DNA from: an uncultured beta proteobacterium
GTDB taxonomy: Bacteria; Pseudomonadota; Gammaproteobacteria; Burkholderiales; Burkholderiaceae_C
Length of the DNA stretch: 41,260 bases
Assembly (NCBI GenBank): GCA_903838565.1
Contig: CAILZB010000063.1
Location: forward strand, 1 to 41,260
Reading direction: 5' to 3'
Shown piece by piece: positions 25,574-33,895 of this stretch. The notes beneath the pieces were generated by a model. That model saw nothing but the letters and a program-made list of their open reading frames with translations, did no database searches and was not told where the DNA came from. The position numbers were made by a program, and so were the translations under genes. How positions within the stretch are numbered: the stretch's first letter is position 1; each line of letters starts with the position of its first letter.

Positions 25574-27397
25574 ATGAGCGCACCCACCCCCACGACACCC
25601 GACAGCACGCCAACCAAGCCCAGCAACTTCCTGCGCCAGATCATCGAGCACGACCTGGCCGACGGCACCTACGCCGCGCGCCGCTGGGCCGGCAGCCCCG
25701 GCGACGCCGCGCACCACGCCGCGGGCCAGAGCGACCCGGCCAAAATCCGCACGCGCTTTCCGCCCGAGCCCAACGGCTACCTGCACGTGGGCCACGCCAA
25801 GAGCATCTGCCTGAACTTCGGCCTGGCGCGCGACTATGGTGGTGTGTGTCACTTGCGCTTTGACGACACGAATCCCGAGAAGGAAGACCTGGAGTACGTC
25901 AACGCCATCAAGGACACGGTTCAGTGGCTGGGCTTCGACTGGAACGCCAATGGCGTGAGCCACCTGTACCAGGCCAGCGACTACTTCGACTTCATGTACC
26001 GCGCGGCCGAGTACCTGATCGAGGCCGGCCACGCCTACGTGGACGAGCAGAGCGCCGAAGCCATGCGCGACAACCGCGGCGACTTCGGCAAACCCGGCGT
26101 GGACAGCCCGTTTAGAAGCCGCACGCCGGCGGAGAACCTGGCGCGGTTTCGCGAGATGCGCGACGGTGCACACGAAGACGGCTCGATGGTGCTGCGCTCC
26201 AAGATCGACATGGCCAGCCCCAACATTAATCTGCGCGATCCGGCCATCTACCGCATCCGCCGCGCCACGCACCACAACACGGGAGATAAGTGGTGCATCT
26301 ACCCCATGTACACCTTTGCGCACCCGATCGAGGACGCGCTGGAGCAGATCACGCACAGCATCTGCACGCTGGAGTTTGAGGATCAGCGACCCTTCTACGA
26401 CTGGCTGCTGGACCGTTTGTGCGACATGACGACACTACCCGACGGGCGGGTAGTGGGTGGCCTGCTGGCACAGCCGCACCCGCACCAGTACGAGTTTGCG
26501 CGTCTGAACCTCACCTACGTCATCACCAGCAAGCGCAAGCTCGCCGCGCTGGTGTACGACAAACGCGTGAGCGGCTGGGACGACCCGCGCATGCCAACCA
26601 TCGTGGGCCTGCGCCGGCGCGGCTACACGCCCGAGGCGATCCAGTTGTTTGCCGAACGCATCGGCGTGACCAAGAGCGACTCCTGGATCGACTACAGCAC
26701 GCTCGAAGGCTGCCTGCGCGAGACGCTGGACGTGAGCGCCCCGCGCGCCATGGCCGTGCTGGACCCGGTGAAGCTCGTTTTGACCAACTGGGACGAGGTC
26801 ATGGGAGAGGGCTTCGTGGACGATTGTTCGGCGCCCGTGCACCCGCATCTGCCCGAGCTGGGCCGGCGGCACTTCAAAATCGGCAAGGAAGTGTGGATCG
26901 AGCGCAGCGACTTCGAAGAGACGCCGGCCAAGGGCTTCTTCAGACTGTTCCCCGGCAACAAGACGCGCCTGAAATACGGCCACGTGATCGAATGCACCGG
27001 CTGCGCCAAAAATGCCGCAGGCTACATCACCGAGGTGCACGCCAAGCTCATCCCCGATACCAAGAGCGGCACCCCAGGCAGCGACGCTGTCAAGGTCAAG
27101 GGGGTCATCACCTGGGTGGCGGCGGCCGATGGCGTGAGCGCCGAAGTGCGCCTGTACGACCGCCTCTTCACCGAAGCCCAGCCCGACGCCGGCGGACGGG
27201 ACTTCATCGAAAGCCTGAACCCCGATTCGTTGAAGACTGTCACCGCTTATGTCGAGCCGTCGCTGGCCAGCGCGAGCGCCGACGATAAGTTTCAGTTTGA
27301 GCGGCATGGCTACTTCGTGGCAGACCGCAAGGACCACGGCGCGGGCAAGCTGGTGTTCAACCGGGCGGTGGGGTTGAAGGATAGTTGGGGGAAGTAA
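25574..27397 (+). CDS. glnS: Glutaminyl-tRNA synthetase
   Basis: Cytoplasmic class I aminoacyl-tRNA synthetase charging tRNA-Gln, 607 residues. The HIGH-type signature is PPEPNGYLHVGHAKSI near residues 64-79, and the KMSKS-type loop is VITSKRKL (about 316-323). The C-terminal anticodon-binding barrels follow (ERSDFEETPAKGFFRLFPGN and onward). An insert rich in Ala/Gly (about 35-55) precedes the catalytic domain. The ATG at 25574 is chosen because the open frame upstream of it is non-homologous and runs over the divergent DUF2157 gene. Confidence 0.97.
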   Translation: MSAPTPTTPDSTPTKPSNFLRQIIEHDLADGTYAARRWAGSPGDAAHHAAGQSDPAKIRTRFPPEPNGYLHVGHAKSICLNFGLARDYGGVCHLRFDDTNPEKEDLEYVNAIKDTVQWLGFDWNANGVSHLYQASDYFDFMYRAAEYLIEAGHAYVDEQSAEAMRDNRGDFGKPGVDSPFRSRTPAENLARFREMRDGAHEDGSMVLRSKIDMASPNINLRDPAIYRIRRATHHNTGDKWCIYPMYTFAHPIEDALEQITHSICTLEFEDQRPFYDWLLDRLCDMTTLPDGRVVGGLLAQPHPHQYEFARLNLTYVITSKRKLAALVYDKRVSGWDDPRMPTIVGLRRRGYTPEAIQLFAERIGVTKSDSWIDYSTLEGCLRETLDVSAPRAMAVLDPVKLVLTNWDEVMGEGFVDDCSAPVHPHLPELGRRHFKIGKEVWIERSDFEETPAKGFFRLFPGNKTRLKYGHVIECTGCAKNAAGYITEVHAKLIPDTKSGTPGSDAVKVKGVITWVAAADGVSAEVRLYDRLFTEAQPDAGGRDFIESLNPDSLKTVTAYVEPSLASASADDKFQFERHGYFVADRKDHGAGKLVFNRAVGLKDSWGK

Positions 27398-27491
27398 TGA
27401 GCAGGGCGTGAGGTTTCAATACGCGTCGTGGCATCAGGCAAGGGCGATTCCTGGTCAGTGGCCTAATGGGGCATTCACAAAGGAAGCCACC

Positions 27492-27740
27492 ATGAAAACA
27501 CTCAACGTCACCATCCAGCTCACGATGTCCGTCCCGGATGACTGGGAACTCGTCGAGACCTCCGAGGGCGGTCAGGTACTTAAGCTGCCCGGCAATCAGT
27601 TTATGGACATCGCCATCGAGCCCTTGTTTGCCACTGATCCGGAAGAGACTTGGCAGAGCACCGAGGACGAGGATGTGCTCAACGACATCCTGGACATGGT
27701 CGAGAGCGAGGATGTGGCCTACGAGTTCGTGACGCACTGA
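27492..27740 (+). CDS. Small acidic protein of unknown function
   Basis: An 82-residue acidic protein with a good ribosome-binding site (AAGGAAG, 5 bases ahead of the ATG). It starts MKTLNVTIQLTMSVPDDWEL, a beta-strand-like opening, and ends in an Asp/Glu-rich helix (DEDVLNDILDMVESEDVAYEF). No signal peptide, membrane segment or known domain was recognised. It lies 94 bp after glnS and 18 bp before the DUF938 gene, so may be cotranscribed with the latter. Confidence 0.65.
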   Translation: MKTLNVTIQLTMSVPDDWELVETSEGGQVLKLPGNQFMDIAIEPLFATDPEETWQSTEDEDVLNDILDMVESEDVAYEFVTH

Positions 27741-27758
27741 TCAGCTCGAAAACTGTCC

Positions 27759-28367
27759 ATGACCGAACTCCCGCACAGCGCCCCTGCCGAGCGCAACAAG
27801 CAGCCCATCCTCGAGGTGCTGCGCCAGCTGCTGCCTGGGGGCGGGCGCGCGCTGGAGATCGCTTCGGGCACGGGGCAGCACGTGGTGTGGTTCGCCGCAG
27901 GATTGCCGCATTGGTCGTGGCAGCCCACGGAGCCGCAGGGCGCAGCGCTGGCACCGATTGCTGCGCGCGCGGCGCAGGAGGGTCTGAGCAACGTGCTGCC
28001 GCCGCTGCTGCTGGACGTGATGGCGCCGCGCTGGTTCGGCGAGGGCACCGAGTTCGATGCGATTTATTGCGCCAACATGCTGCACATCTCGCCCTGGTCC
28101 ACCTGCGCGGCCTTGATGCAGGGCAGCGCGCGGCACCTGTCAAGCCAAGGCGTGCTCGTCACCTACGGGCCGTATCTCGAGGACGAGGTCCACACCTCCG
28201 AGGGCAACCTGGCGTTCGACCAGAGCCTGCGCGCGCGCGACCCGGCCTGGGGCATACGCCATCTGGAAGACGTGGAACAGCAGGCTCAAGCGGCCGGCCT
28301 TCAGTTGTCGCAGCGCTTGCAGATGCCTGCGAACAACCTGCTGCTGGTGTGGTCGCGCTCGTCCTGA
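27759..28367 (+). CDS. DUF938 family SAM-dependent methyltransferase-like protein
   Basis: A 202-residue cytoplasmic protein. DUF938 proteins have a class I methyltransferase fold. The SAM-binding motif is LEIASGTGQHVVWFA (about 32-46), preceded by the family opening SAPAERNKQPILEVL. FDAIYCANMLHISPW and GVLVTYGPYL are further family blocks. The substrate is unknown. It converges on the DUF2145 gene, leaving 12 bp between stop codons. Confidence 0.9.
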   Translation: MTELPHSAPAERNKQPILEVLRQLLPGGGRALEIASGTGQHVVWFAAGLPHWSWQPTEPQGAALAPIAARAAQEGLSNVLPPLLLDVMAPRWFGEGTEFDAIYCANMLHISPWSTCAALMQGSARHLSSQGVLVTYGPYLEDEVHTSEGNLAFDQSLRARDPAWGIRHLEDVEQQAQAAGLQLSQRLQMPANNLLLVWSRSS

Positions 28368-28379
28368 GCTGTTCTCGAT

Positions 28380-29360
28380 CTATCGCAGGTCCGCGTGTGC
28401 CGGCGTGACGGCCGCCAGCGTCGTGCTCGGGCCGGCCAGGGCCACGACCTCGTCACCCGCGCCGGCGACGCAGCCTCGGGCGATGGGTTGCCAGCCGCGG
28501 TGCAGCACGACTTGCTGCGCCGTGTAGCACAGCTCGATGCGCGTGGCCAGAGGCGTACGGTTGTGCACGAAGCCCTCGATCGACGCGGGCATGCTGACGC
28601 GAAACTGCGCGGCCGCCAGATCGTCGTCCGGGTGGTCGTCGCTGTGCAGCCAGAACAGCAGGTCGGTGAGCCATACCAGCGGCCTCCAGCCGAGCTTGAT
28701 CACGCTCGGGCTGTAGCCCTGGCTTTGCAGCCACTGCTGCGCCTGGGCGCGCGCATCGCCGCTGGAAGCCCGGGCATTCCAGGCGAGCGCCAGCAACTCG
28801 GCCAGCCATTGATTGCAGTTCTGGTAGTGCTGGCTGAAGGCGTACGCGTTGGCGCTGTAGGTCGCGCCCAGCAGTTGCAGCGCGCGCCGGTCGTCGAGCG
28901 CGGCGCGCTCCAGCGCGGCAGCGTCGTCGCCTGGCAAAAACACGATCGAGATATAGCCTTCTGACGGGTCGTGCACCCCCAGCACAAAGCCCGACATGCC
29001 CTGGTCAAAGATGCGCGGGCGCTGCTCGTCGCAGGCGTAATACAGCTGCCGCACCGACCAGGGCGCGTTGGCGCTGGCCTTGAGGCTGACCCCTGCGTGC
29101 GAATAGCGCTGATCGAAGCGCTCCAGCGCCAGGCCCGAACGCGCCACCAGCGCCACGCTCTGGCCGGAGCGGTCGAGTTCGGTCTTCACGATGCCGGCGA
29201 CCTGGATCAAGCGGTCCTGCACCGCCGCATCCACCTCGGTGTGGGCGTCGCAGTAACGCAGCGATGCGGCCTGCGCCGGCAGCGCCGTCAAGGCAGTGAG
29301 CGCGCCGAGCAGCAGGGCGTTTCTGAATGCGCTGCATTGGCGCGCCAATGTCAAACGCAA
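28380..29360 (-). CDS. DUF2145 family protein
   Basis: A protein of up to 326 residues with an N-terminal hydrophobic segment (NALLLGALTALTALPAQA) read as a signal peptide. The body matches what I recall of DUF2145: YCDAHTEVD, VALVARSGLALERFDQRYSHAG and, later, NCNQWLAELLALAW. A Cys and His pair in these blocks recalls NlpC/P60-like hydrolases, but that is speculation. The first possible start is TTG at 29360; TTG at 29354 or 29348 would also keep the signal. It follows the 155-residue gene by 25 bp on the same strand. Confidence 0.85.
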   Translation of the reverse strand: MRLTLARQCSAFRNALLLGALTALTALPAQAASLRYCDAHTEVDAAVQDRLIQVAGIVKTELDRSGQSVALVARSGLALERFDQRYSHAGVSLKASANAPWSVRQLYYACDEQRPRIFDQGMSGFVLGVHDPSEGYISIVFLPGDDAAALERAALDDRRALQLLGATYSANAYAFSQHYQNCNQWLAELLALAWNARASSGDARAQAQQWLQSQGYSPSVIKLGWRPLVWLTDLLFWLHSDDHPDDDLAAAQFRVSMPASIEGFVHNRTPLATRIELCYTAQQVVLHRGWQPIARGCVAGAGDEVVALAGPSTTLAAVTPAHADLR

Positions 29361-29385
29361 GCGAAGGCCGGGGTCAACGTGAAAG

Positions 29386-29853
29386 TCAGATGCTCACCGG
29401 ACGGCTGTCCAGCTCCCGGTACCAGGCGTCGTCGAGCACCAGGAAGAAGGGGCTGGCAGCGCCCTGAGCGGTCACGGCGGCAAAGGCCAGACCGTAGGCG
29501 CGCTGCTGTGCCTGCACCGTGTCGCCCGTGGCCAATTGCCCGCGCGTCACGGCGTCGCGCGGTAGCAGCAGGAAGAATTCCTGCGCCGCCAAGGGCGCCA
29601 CGGCCTGCAGGCGCAAGCGCATCATGTCGGGTTGCTGCGCGAGTGCGGTCATCTCGACGATGGTGTAGTCGCCCTGCGCCACCTTGTTCTTGGCGGACGA
29701 GCTGTCGCTGGACTTCTGGATCGAGGTCGACGAGCTGCCCACGGAATCCGATGCGGCGCTGGAGGCCGAACTCGCGGCCTGGGCTGTCACACCCGCCAGA
29801 GCCAAGGCCATTGCGCCTGCGAGAGGGAGGAGTTTTTGGATCAGTGGCTGCAT
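29386..29853 (-). CDS. Secreted protein of unknown function, partner of the DUF2145 gene
   Basis: A 155-residue protein with signal peptide MQPLIQKLLPLAGAMALALA and cleavage near AQA-AS. A serine-rich low-complexity stretch (about 27-55) leads to a compact domain beginning YTIVEMTALAQQPDMMRLRL and containing FFLLLPRDAV and FFLVLDDAWY. AGGA lies 8 bases ahead of the ATG. I do not recognise the family. It is paired with the DUF2145 gene, suggesting a shared periplasmic role. Confidence 0.7.
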   Translation of the reverse strand: MQPLIQKLLPLAGAMALALAGVTAQAASSASSAASDSVGSSSTSIQKSSDSSSAKNKVAQGDYTIVEMTALAQQPDMMRLRLQAVAPLAAQEFFLLLPRDAVTRGQLATGDTVQAQQRAYGLAFAAVTAQGAASPFFLVLDDAWYRELDSRPVSI

Positions 29854-29938
29854 CGTGGATTCCTGGTGGATGGGTGAAGAGAATGCGTAGAAGCTTATTC
29901 GGTCTGTGCAGACAGCTTAGCGCAGATAATTCTAGACC

Positions 29939-30412
29939 ATGAGCTTTACCCTTTCTCTCTTTCCCCTGGGCTGGCAGCACTACCTGCTGGGCGGCCTGTT
30001 CGTGGGTGGCGGTGCGGCGCTGCTGTTCGTGCTGACGGGTCGCATCGGCGGCATGAGCACGGTGTTCTCCAGCACCTGGTCTTATGTGTTGCGCAGCCCG
30101 TTCTTCCAGCAGCCGCGCTTTGTCGATTCGCGCAGCTGGCGTCTGGTGTACGCGGCGGGCCTGATCCTGGGCGCCCTCGTCTGGTGGCTGGGTTTTGCCG
30201 GTGGCGCGCCCGAGGCCACGTCCGTGCCGGTGTGGCAGCTGCTGGTCGGCGGCTTCTTCGTGGGCTACGGCGCACGGCTGGGCAACGGCTGCACTTCCGG
30301 GCACGGCATCTGCGGGCTGGGATCGCTGCAGTGGCCCTCGCTGCTGGCCGTGCTGACCTTCATGGCCACGGCTTTCCTCACGGCCAATCTGGCGGCAAGG
30401 TGGCTGGCATGA
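29939..30412 (+). CDS. YeeE/YedE family sulfur transporter, first half
   Basis: A 157-residue membrane protein of the YeeE/YedE family, whose full-length members (TsuA) import thiosulfate. About four helices. Family motifs are LFVLTGRIGGMSTVFSS and the cysteine block GARLGNGCTSGHGICGLG, which carries one of the pore cysteines. Here the transporter is split; the second half follows with an ATGA overlap. Divergent from the 155-residue secreted-protein gene. Confidence 0.92.
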   Translation: MSFTLSLFPLGWQHYLLGGLFVGGGAALLFVLTGRIGGMSTVFSSTWSYVLRSPFFQQPRFVDSRSWRLVYAAGLILGALVWWLGFAGGAPEATSVPVWQLLVGGFFVGYGARLGNGCTSGHGICGLGSLQWPSLLAVLTFMATAFLTANLAARWLA

Positions 30413-30840
30413 GCGGCACGAACAACAGGACTTTGGCGCGCGCCCTGGCCACGCTGGCCGCGGGCGCGCTGTTCGGCTTCGGCCTGTCGGTGTCCGGAAT
30501 GATCCGGCCCGAGGTGGTGCTGAGCTTCTTGCGCTTTCGGGACTTCGGCCTGATGCTGGTGATGGGCGGCGCCGTGGTGCTGGTGCTGCTCACCTACAAA
30601 CTGGCGCCGCGCCTGATGAAGCTGCCGCTGTGGGACGACCACTTTCACGTCCACCCCAGCGTCTGGAACCGCGACACGGCGGTGGGCGCGGCGCTGTTCG
30701 GCGTGGGCTGGGGCCTTTGCGGCGTCTGTCCCGGTCCGGCGATCGCCGGCCTGGGTGCGGGCAACTTCAGCCTGCTGTGGGCGTTGGCCGGCATCGCGCT
30801 GGGCGCGCTGGTGCAGGGGCGGAGCTCAAAGAACGGCTGA
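30409..30840 (+). CDS. YeeE/YedE family sulfur transporter, second half (DUF6691 type)
   Basis: A 143-residue membrane protein, the partner half of the split transporter. It carries FGFGLSVSGMIRPEVVLSFL and the cysteine block GWGLCGVCPGPAIAGLG, the counterparts of the conserved motifs in single-chain members. About four helices. The start codon overlaps the upstream stop by 4 bp, implying equal production of both halves. Transport of thiosulfate or a related sulfur compound is inferred from the family. Confidence 0.92.
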   Translation: MSGTNNRTLARALATLAAGALFGFGLSVSGMIRPEVVLSFLRFRDFGLMLVMGGAVVLVLLTYKLAPRLMKLPLWDDHFHVHPSVWNRDTAVGAALFGVGWGLCGVCPGPAIAGLGAGNFSLLWALAGIALGALVQGRSSKNG

Positions 30841-30851
30841 TCGCCTTTGCG

Positions 30852-31571
30852 TCAGCGCCACAGGTCCTGCGTTTTCGCCAGGGGCCGTGGCGCCGCCTTG
30901 CGCACGATAGGGGCTGGTTCTCCCACCAATAACTCCGCTGGCGGGCAACGCAGCAGGGCTTGCGCCTGCTCGGGCGTGGCGTGCAGCCAGGCCGGGTAGT
31001 CGGCGGGCGCAATGATCACCAGGCTGCGCTTTTCGTCGCCGGGGCGGTGCATGCGGCGCAGCAGCGGATGCGCGTCGGCATTCACCGTGAGCAGGCTGAA
31101 GCTGGTGACGATCTCGCCGCTGCCGCCGTCGGTCCAGCGTTCCCACAGCGCAGCCGCAGCGAAGGCTTCGCCGTTGGCCTGGGCGAGGCGCCAGCGCATC
31201 GACTTGCCGCTTGGTGCCGAGGCTTCCCAGCACGGTTCGTAGAAATTCTGCATGGGCGCGAGCGCGTAGTGCCGCTCGCGCCAGGGGCCGCGAAAGCTGG
31301 GCTTTTCGGCCACGGTTTCGCTGCGCGCATTCAGGGTGTGGCGCGAAATCTCCCGGGCGTGCTGAGCGTCCCGGCTCCAGCGCGGCGTCAGGCCAAAGCG
31401 CGCCAGCACGCAGCGCGCGGCGCCCGCGGCGTCTGCGTCGTTGGCCAGCACCAAGGGCGCTTCGTAACCCGGAAACACCTCCGGCGGCCAATCGCCTGGT
31501 GGCAGATGATCGAACCCCAGGCGCATGGCCACGAGCTGGTCGCGCGCGCTGGGCGTGTAGTTGGTGCACAT
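30852..31571 (-). CDS. SOS response-associated peptidase (SRAP, YedK/HMCES-like)
   Basis: A 239-residue protein of the family that crosslinks to abasic sites in single-stranded DNA through the N-terminal cysteine. Cys2 is present (MCTNYTP) and would be exposed after Met removal. NARSET (active-site Asn), a Glu in QNFYEP and the later HPLLRRMHRPGDEKR with the catalytic His are also present. The usual GFYEW segment reads NFYEP here, a variant subgroup. Converges with the YeeE half gene, 11 bp apart. Confidence 0.92.
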   Translation of the reverse strand: MCTNYTPSARDQLVAMRLGFDHLPPGDWPPEVFPGYEAPLVLANDADAAGAARCVLARFGLTPRWSRDAQHAREISRHTLNARSETVAEKPSFRGPWRERHYALAPMQNFYEPCWEASAPSGKSMRWRLAQANGEAFAAAALWERWTDGGSGEIVTSFSLLTVNADAHPLLRRMHRPGDEKRSLVIIAPADYPAWLHATPEQAQALLRCPPAELLVGEPAPIVRKAAPRPLAKTQDLWR

Positions 31572-31679
31572 GGGCGGATTGTGCCGCTGGCGCAGAATCG
31601 GCCTGCCCCGCTTGGGGATAATCGCTCAGGCCGTTTCCCTCGAACCGGGTGCAGCTGTCAACCGCAACGGAAGTGAACA

Positions 31680-32606
31680 GTGAATCTCAAGCAACTTGAA
31701 TATTTCGTGCGCGTCGCCGAACTGGGCAGCTTCAGCAAGGCTGCCACCGTGCTGAGCATCGCCCAGCCGGCACTCTCACGCCAGGTGCGCCTGCTGGAAA
31801 CCGACCTGCACGTGACGCTGCTCACGCGCAACGGACGCGGCGTGGTGCTGACCGAAATGGGTCAGCGCCTGTTCGACCACAGCGTGGGCATCCTGCAGCT
31901 GGTGGCGCGTGTGACCGAGGAGATCGAGGCCGCGCGCAATGTGCCGTCGGGGCGCATCGTCATCGGCCTGCCGCCCAGCATGGGGCGGCGTCTGACGCTG
32001 CCGCTGGTGGACGCCTTTCGCCGCCAGTTCCCCAAGGCGCGCCTGGCCATCGTCGAAGGACTCTCGGCGCACCTGACCGAATGGGTCGCCACCGGGCGCG
32101 TCGAGATCGCGCTGATCCACAACCCCGAGCCCAATCCGGCGATCGAGGTGATACCGGTGCTGGACGAGGTTCTGGGCCTGGTGGGGCCGGCGCAGGGGCG
32201 CGCCGGCAAGGTCAAGCCTTTGACCCTGGCCGAGCTCGCCGCCTATCCGCTGATCCTGCCCGAGCGCACCCATTCCATGCGGCGCTTGCTGGAGACGCAG
32301 GCGGCGCTGTCGGGGCTCAAGCTGAACGTGGCGCTCGAGGTCTCCAGCGTCCAGTCGATTCTGGAACTGGTGGCTGCGGGCCACGGCTACGGCGTGCTGG
32401 CGCAGACGGCGCTGGCCGCTTCGGGACGGCCCGAGGCCTTCAGCCTGCGTCCGCTGGTGAAGCCCGCTCTGACGAGCACGCTGTTTCTGGCCGTGTCGGC
32501 GCACAAGCCGGCCACGCCGCTGGGGCGTCAGGTGCTGCGCCTGCTGCAGGAACTGGTGCAGTCCGGTGCCGGCGCGCCCGAGCCTGCCCATACCAAAACG
32601 CGATAG
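31680..32606 (+). CDS. LysR-family regulator, probable controller of the lig/pmd cluster
   Basis: A transcription factor of 308 residues. The N-terminal winged helix-turn-helix (about 1-60) contains LGSFSKAATVLSIAQPALSRQ, and an effector-binding domain follows (about 90-300). It reads in the same direction as galD, 75 bp ahead of it. By position it corresponds to PmdR of Comamonas, which responds to protocatechuate-pathway intermediates; this role is inferred. The start codon is GTG at 31680 with an upstream GGAAG. Confidence 0.92.
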   Translation: MNLKQLEYFVRVAELGSFSKAATVLSIAQPALSRQVRLLETDLHVTLLTRNGRGVVLTEMGQRLFDHSVGILQLVARVTEEIEAARNVPSGRIVIGLPPSMGRRLTLPLVDAFRRQFPKARLAIVEGLSAHLTEWVATGRVEIALIHNPEPNPAIEVIPVLDEVLGLVGPAQGRAGKVKPLTLAELAAYPLILPERTHSMRRLLETQAALSGLKLNVALEVSSVQSILELVAAGHGYGVLAQTALAASGRPEAFSLRPLVKPALTSTLFLAVSAHKPATPLGRQVLRLLQELVQSGAGAPEPAHTKTR

Positions 32607-32617
32607 CTAGTAGTGGG

Positions 32618-32639
32618 CGCGTCTGCTTGGCTCGACGCG
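32618..32639. promoter_or_regulatory. Candidate operator between the LysR gene and galD
   Basis: CGCGTC and GACGCG form a 6-bp inverted repeat spaced by 10 bases, so their centres are about 16 bases apart. The 75-bp gap holds no gene. It is a possible binding site for the LysR protein, but a classical T-N11-A core was not clearly identified. Confidence 0.25.
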
Positions 32640-32681
32640 GTGCTGTCGTCAAAATCGAGGCCTCTACATCCTGGATGACAA

Positions 32682-33761
32682 ATGCAAGTTCCGATCCCCT
32701 GTTGCTTCATGCGCGGCGGCACTTCCCGCGGGCCCTTCTTTCTGGAGTCCGACCTGCCGTCTGACAGCGCGCGGCGCGACCGCGTGCTGCTGGCCGTGAT
32801 GGGCTCGCCCGACCGGCGCCAGATCGACGGACTGGGCGGCGCCCATCCGCTCACGAGCAAGGTCGGCATCGTGCGCAAGAGCCACACCGCCGGCGTGGAC
32901 CTGGATTTTCTGTTCGCGCAACTGCAGCCCGACAAGGACACGGTCGACACCACGCCCAACTGCGGCAACATGCTTGCTGCGGTCGTGCCCTTTGCGCTGG
33001 AGCGCGGGCTGATTGCGGCCCGTGGCGAGGAGACGACGCTGCGTGTGCTCACGCTCAACACCGACATGCAGTGCGACATCACGGTGCAGACGCCGGATGG
33101 CCGCGTGAGCTATGAGGGCGACGCCCGCATTGACGGCGTGCCGGGGACCTCGGCGCCGATCAAGATCAATTTCCTCGACACCGCGGGCTCGGTGGCGGCG
33201 AGCCTGCTGCCCACGGGCCGCGTGCTCGATGTGATCGACGGCATCGCGGTCACCTGCATCGACAACGGCATGCCGCTGGTGATCTTCAAGGCGGCCGACG
33301 TGGGGCGCACCGGTTATGAGAGCGTCGACGCGCTGAACGCCGACACCGGGCTGAAAACCCGCATTGAAAAGTTGCGCATCGCCTGCGGCCACGCGATGGG
33401 GCTGGGCGACGTGACAGACAAGAACTACCCCAAGATGACGCTGATCGCACCTCCGCGCGCGGGGGGCAGCCTCAGCACGCGCAGCTTCATCCCCCATGTG
33501 TGCCACGACGCCATCGGCGTGCTGGCCGCGGTGACGGTGGGCACGGCCTGCGTGCTCGAGGGCTCGGCCACGCAGGGCGTCGCCGTCGTGCCCGCGGGCG
33601 CGGCCAAGACGATCGCGGTGGAACACCCCACGGGCGAGTTCAGCGTGGAGCTGGAGATCGATCCGACCAACCCCCAGAACGTGTTGCGCGCGGCCCTGCT
33701 GCGCACAGCGCGCCTGATCATGCGCGGCGAGGTCATGGTGCCGGCCGCCCTAGTTAGTTGA
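32682..33761 (+). CDS. galD: 4-Oxalomesaconate tautomerase (PrpF family)
   Basis: Converts the keto/enol forms of 4-oxalomesaconate in protocatechuate or gallate meta-cleavage, supplying the substrate for the hydratase. 359 residues. The PrpF-family opening PIPCCFMRGGTSRGPFF is intact, with later blocks LGGAHPLTSKVGIV, DTTPNCGNMLAAV and IDNGMPLVIF. The stop is followed within a few bases by dispersed repeat copy 2. It corresponds to pmdU, the first gene of the Comamonas operon. Confidence 0.92.
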   Translation: MQVPIPCCFMRGGTSRGPFFLESDLPSDSARRDRVLLAVMGSPDRRQIDGLGGAHPLTSKVGIVRKSHTAGVDLDFLFAQLQPDKDTVDTTPNCGNMLAAVVPFALERGLIAARGEETTLRVLTLNTDMQCDITVQTPDGRVSYEGDARIDGVPGTSAPIKINFLDTAGSVAASLLPTGRVLDVIDGIAVTCIDNGMPLVIFKAADVGRTGYESVDALNADTGLKTRIEKLRIACGHAMGLGDVTDKNYPKMTLIAPPRAGGSLSTRSFIPHVCHDAIGVLAAVTVGTACVLEGSATQGVAVVPAGAAKTIAVEHPTGEFSVELEIDPTNPQNVLRAALLRTARLIMRGEVMVPAALVS

Positions 33762-33763
33762 GG

Positions 33764-33860
33764 GTTATTGGGGTCAGACACCAATTTCGCTACGGCGCCA
33801 AGCGCCGCACCTTGCGGTGGAGCCGAAGGCTCGGCGAATTTGGGCTCTGACCCCAAAAAC
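33764..33860. repeat. 97-bp dispersed palindromic repeat, copy 2
   Basis: Same length and orientation as the copy at 9141-9237, with scattered substitutions. It starts GTTATTGGGGTCAGACACCA and ends GGGCTCTGACCCCAAAAAC, with the same end inverted repeat and internal GCCGA-AGGC-TCGGC hairpin. It fills the space between galD and ligJ, where Comamonas carries the transporter gene pmdK. The ligJ ATG lies 35 bp beyond it with its own ribosome-binding site. Confidence 0.85.
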
Positions 33861-33895
33861 CCGGTCCCGCAAAGTATCAGGAGAAAAGGAAGAAC

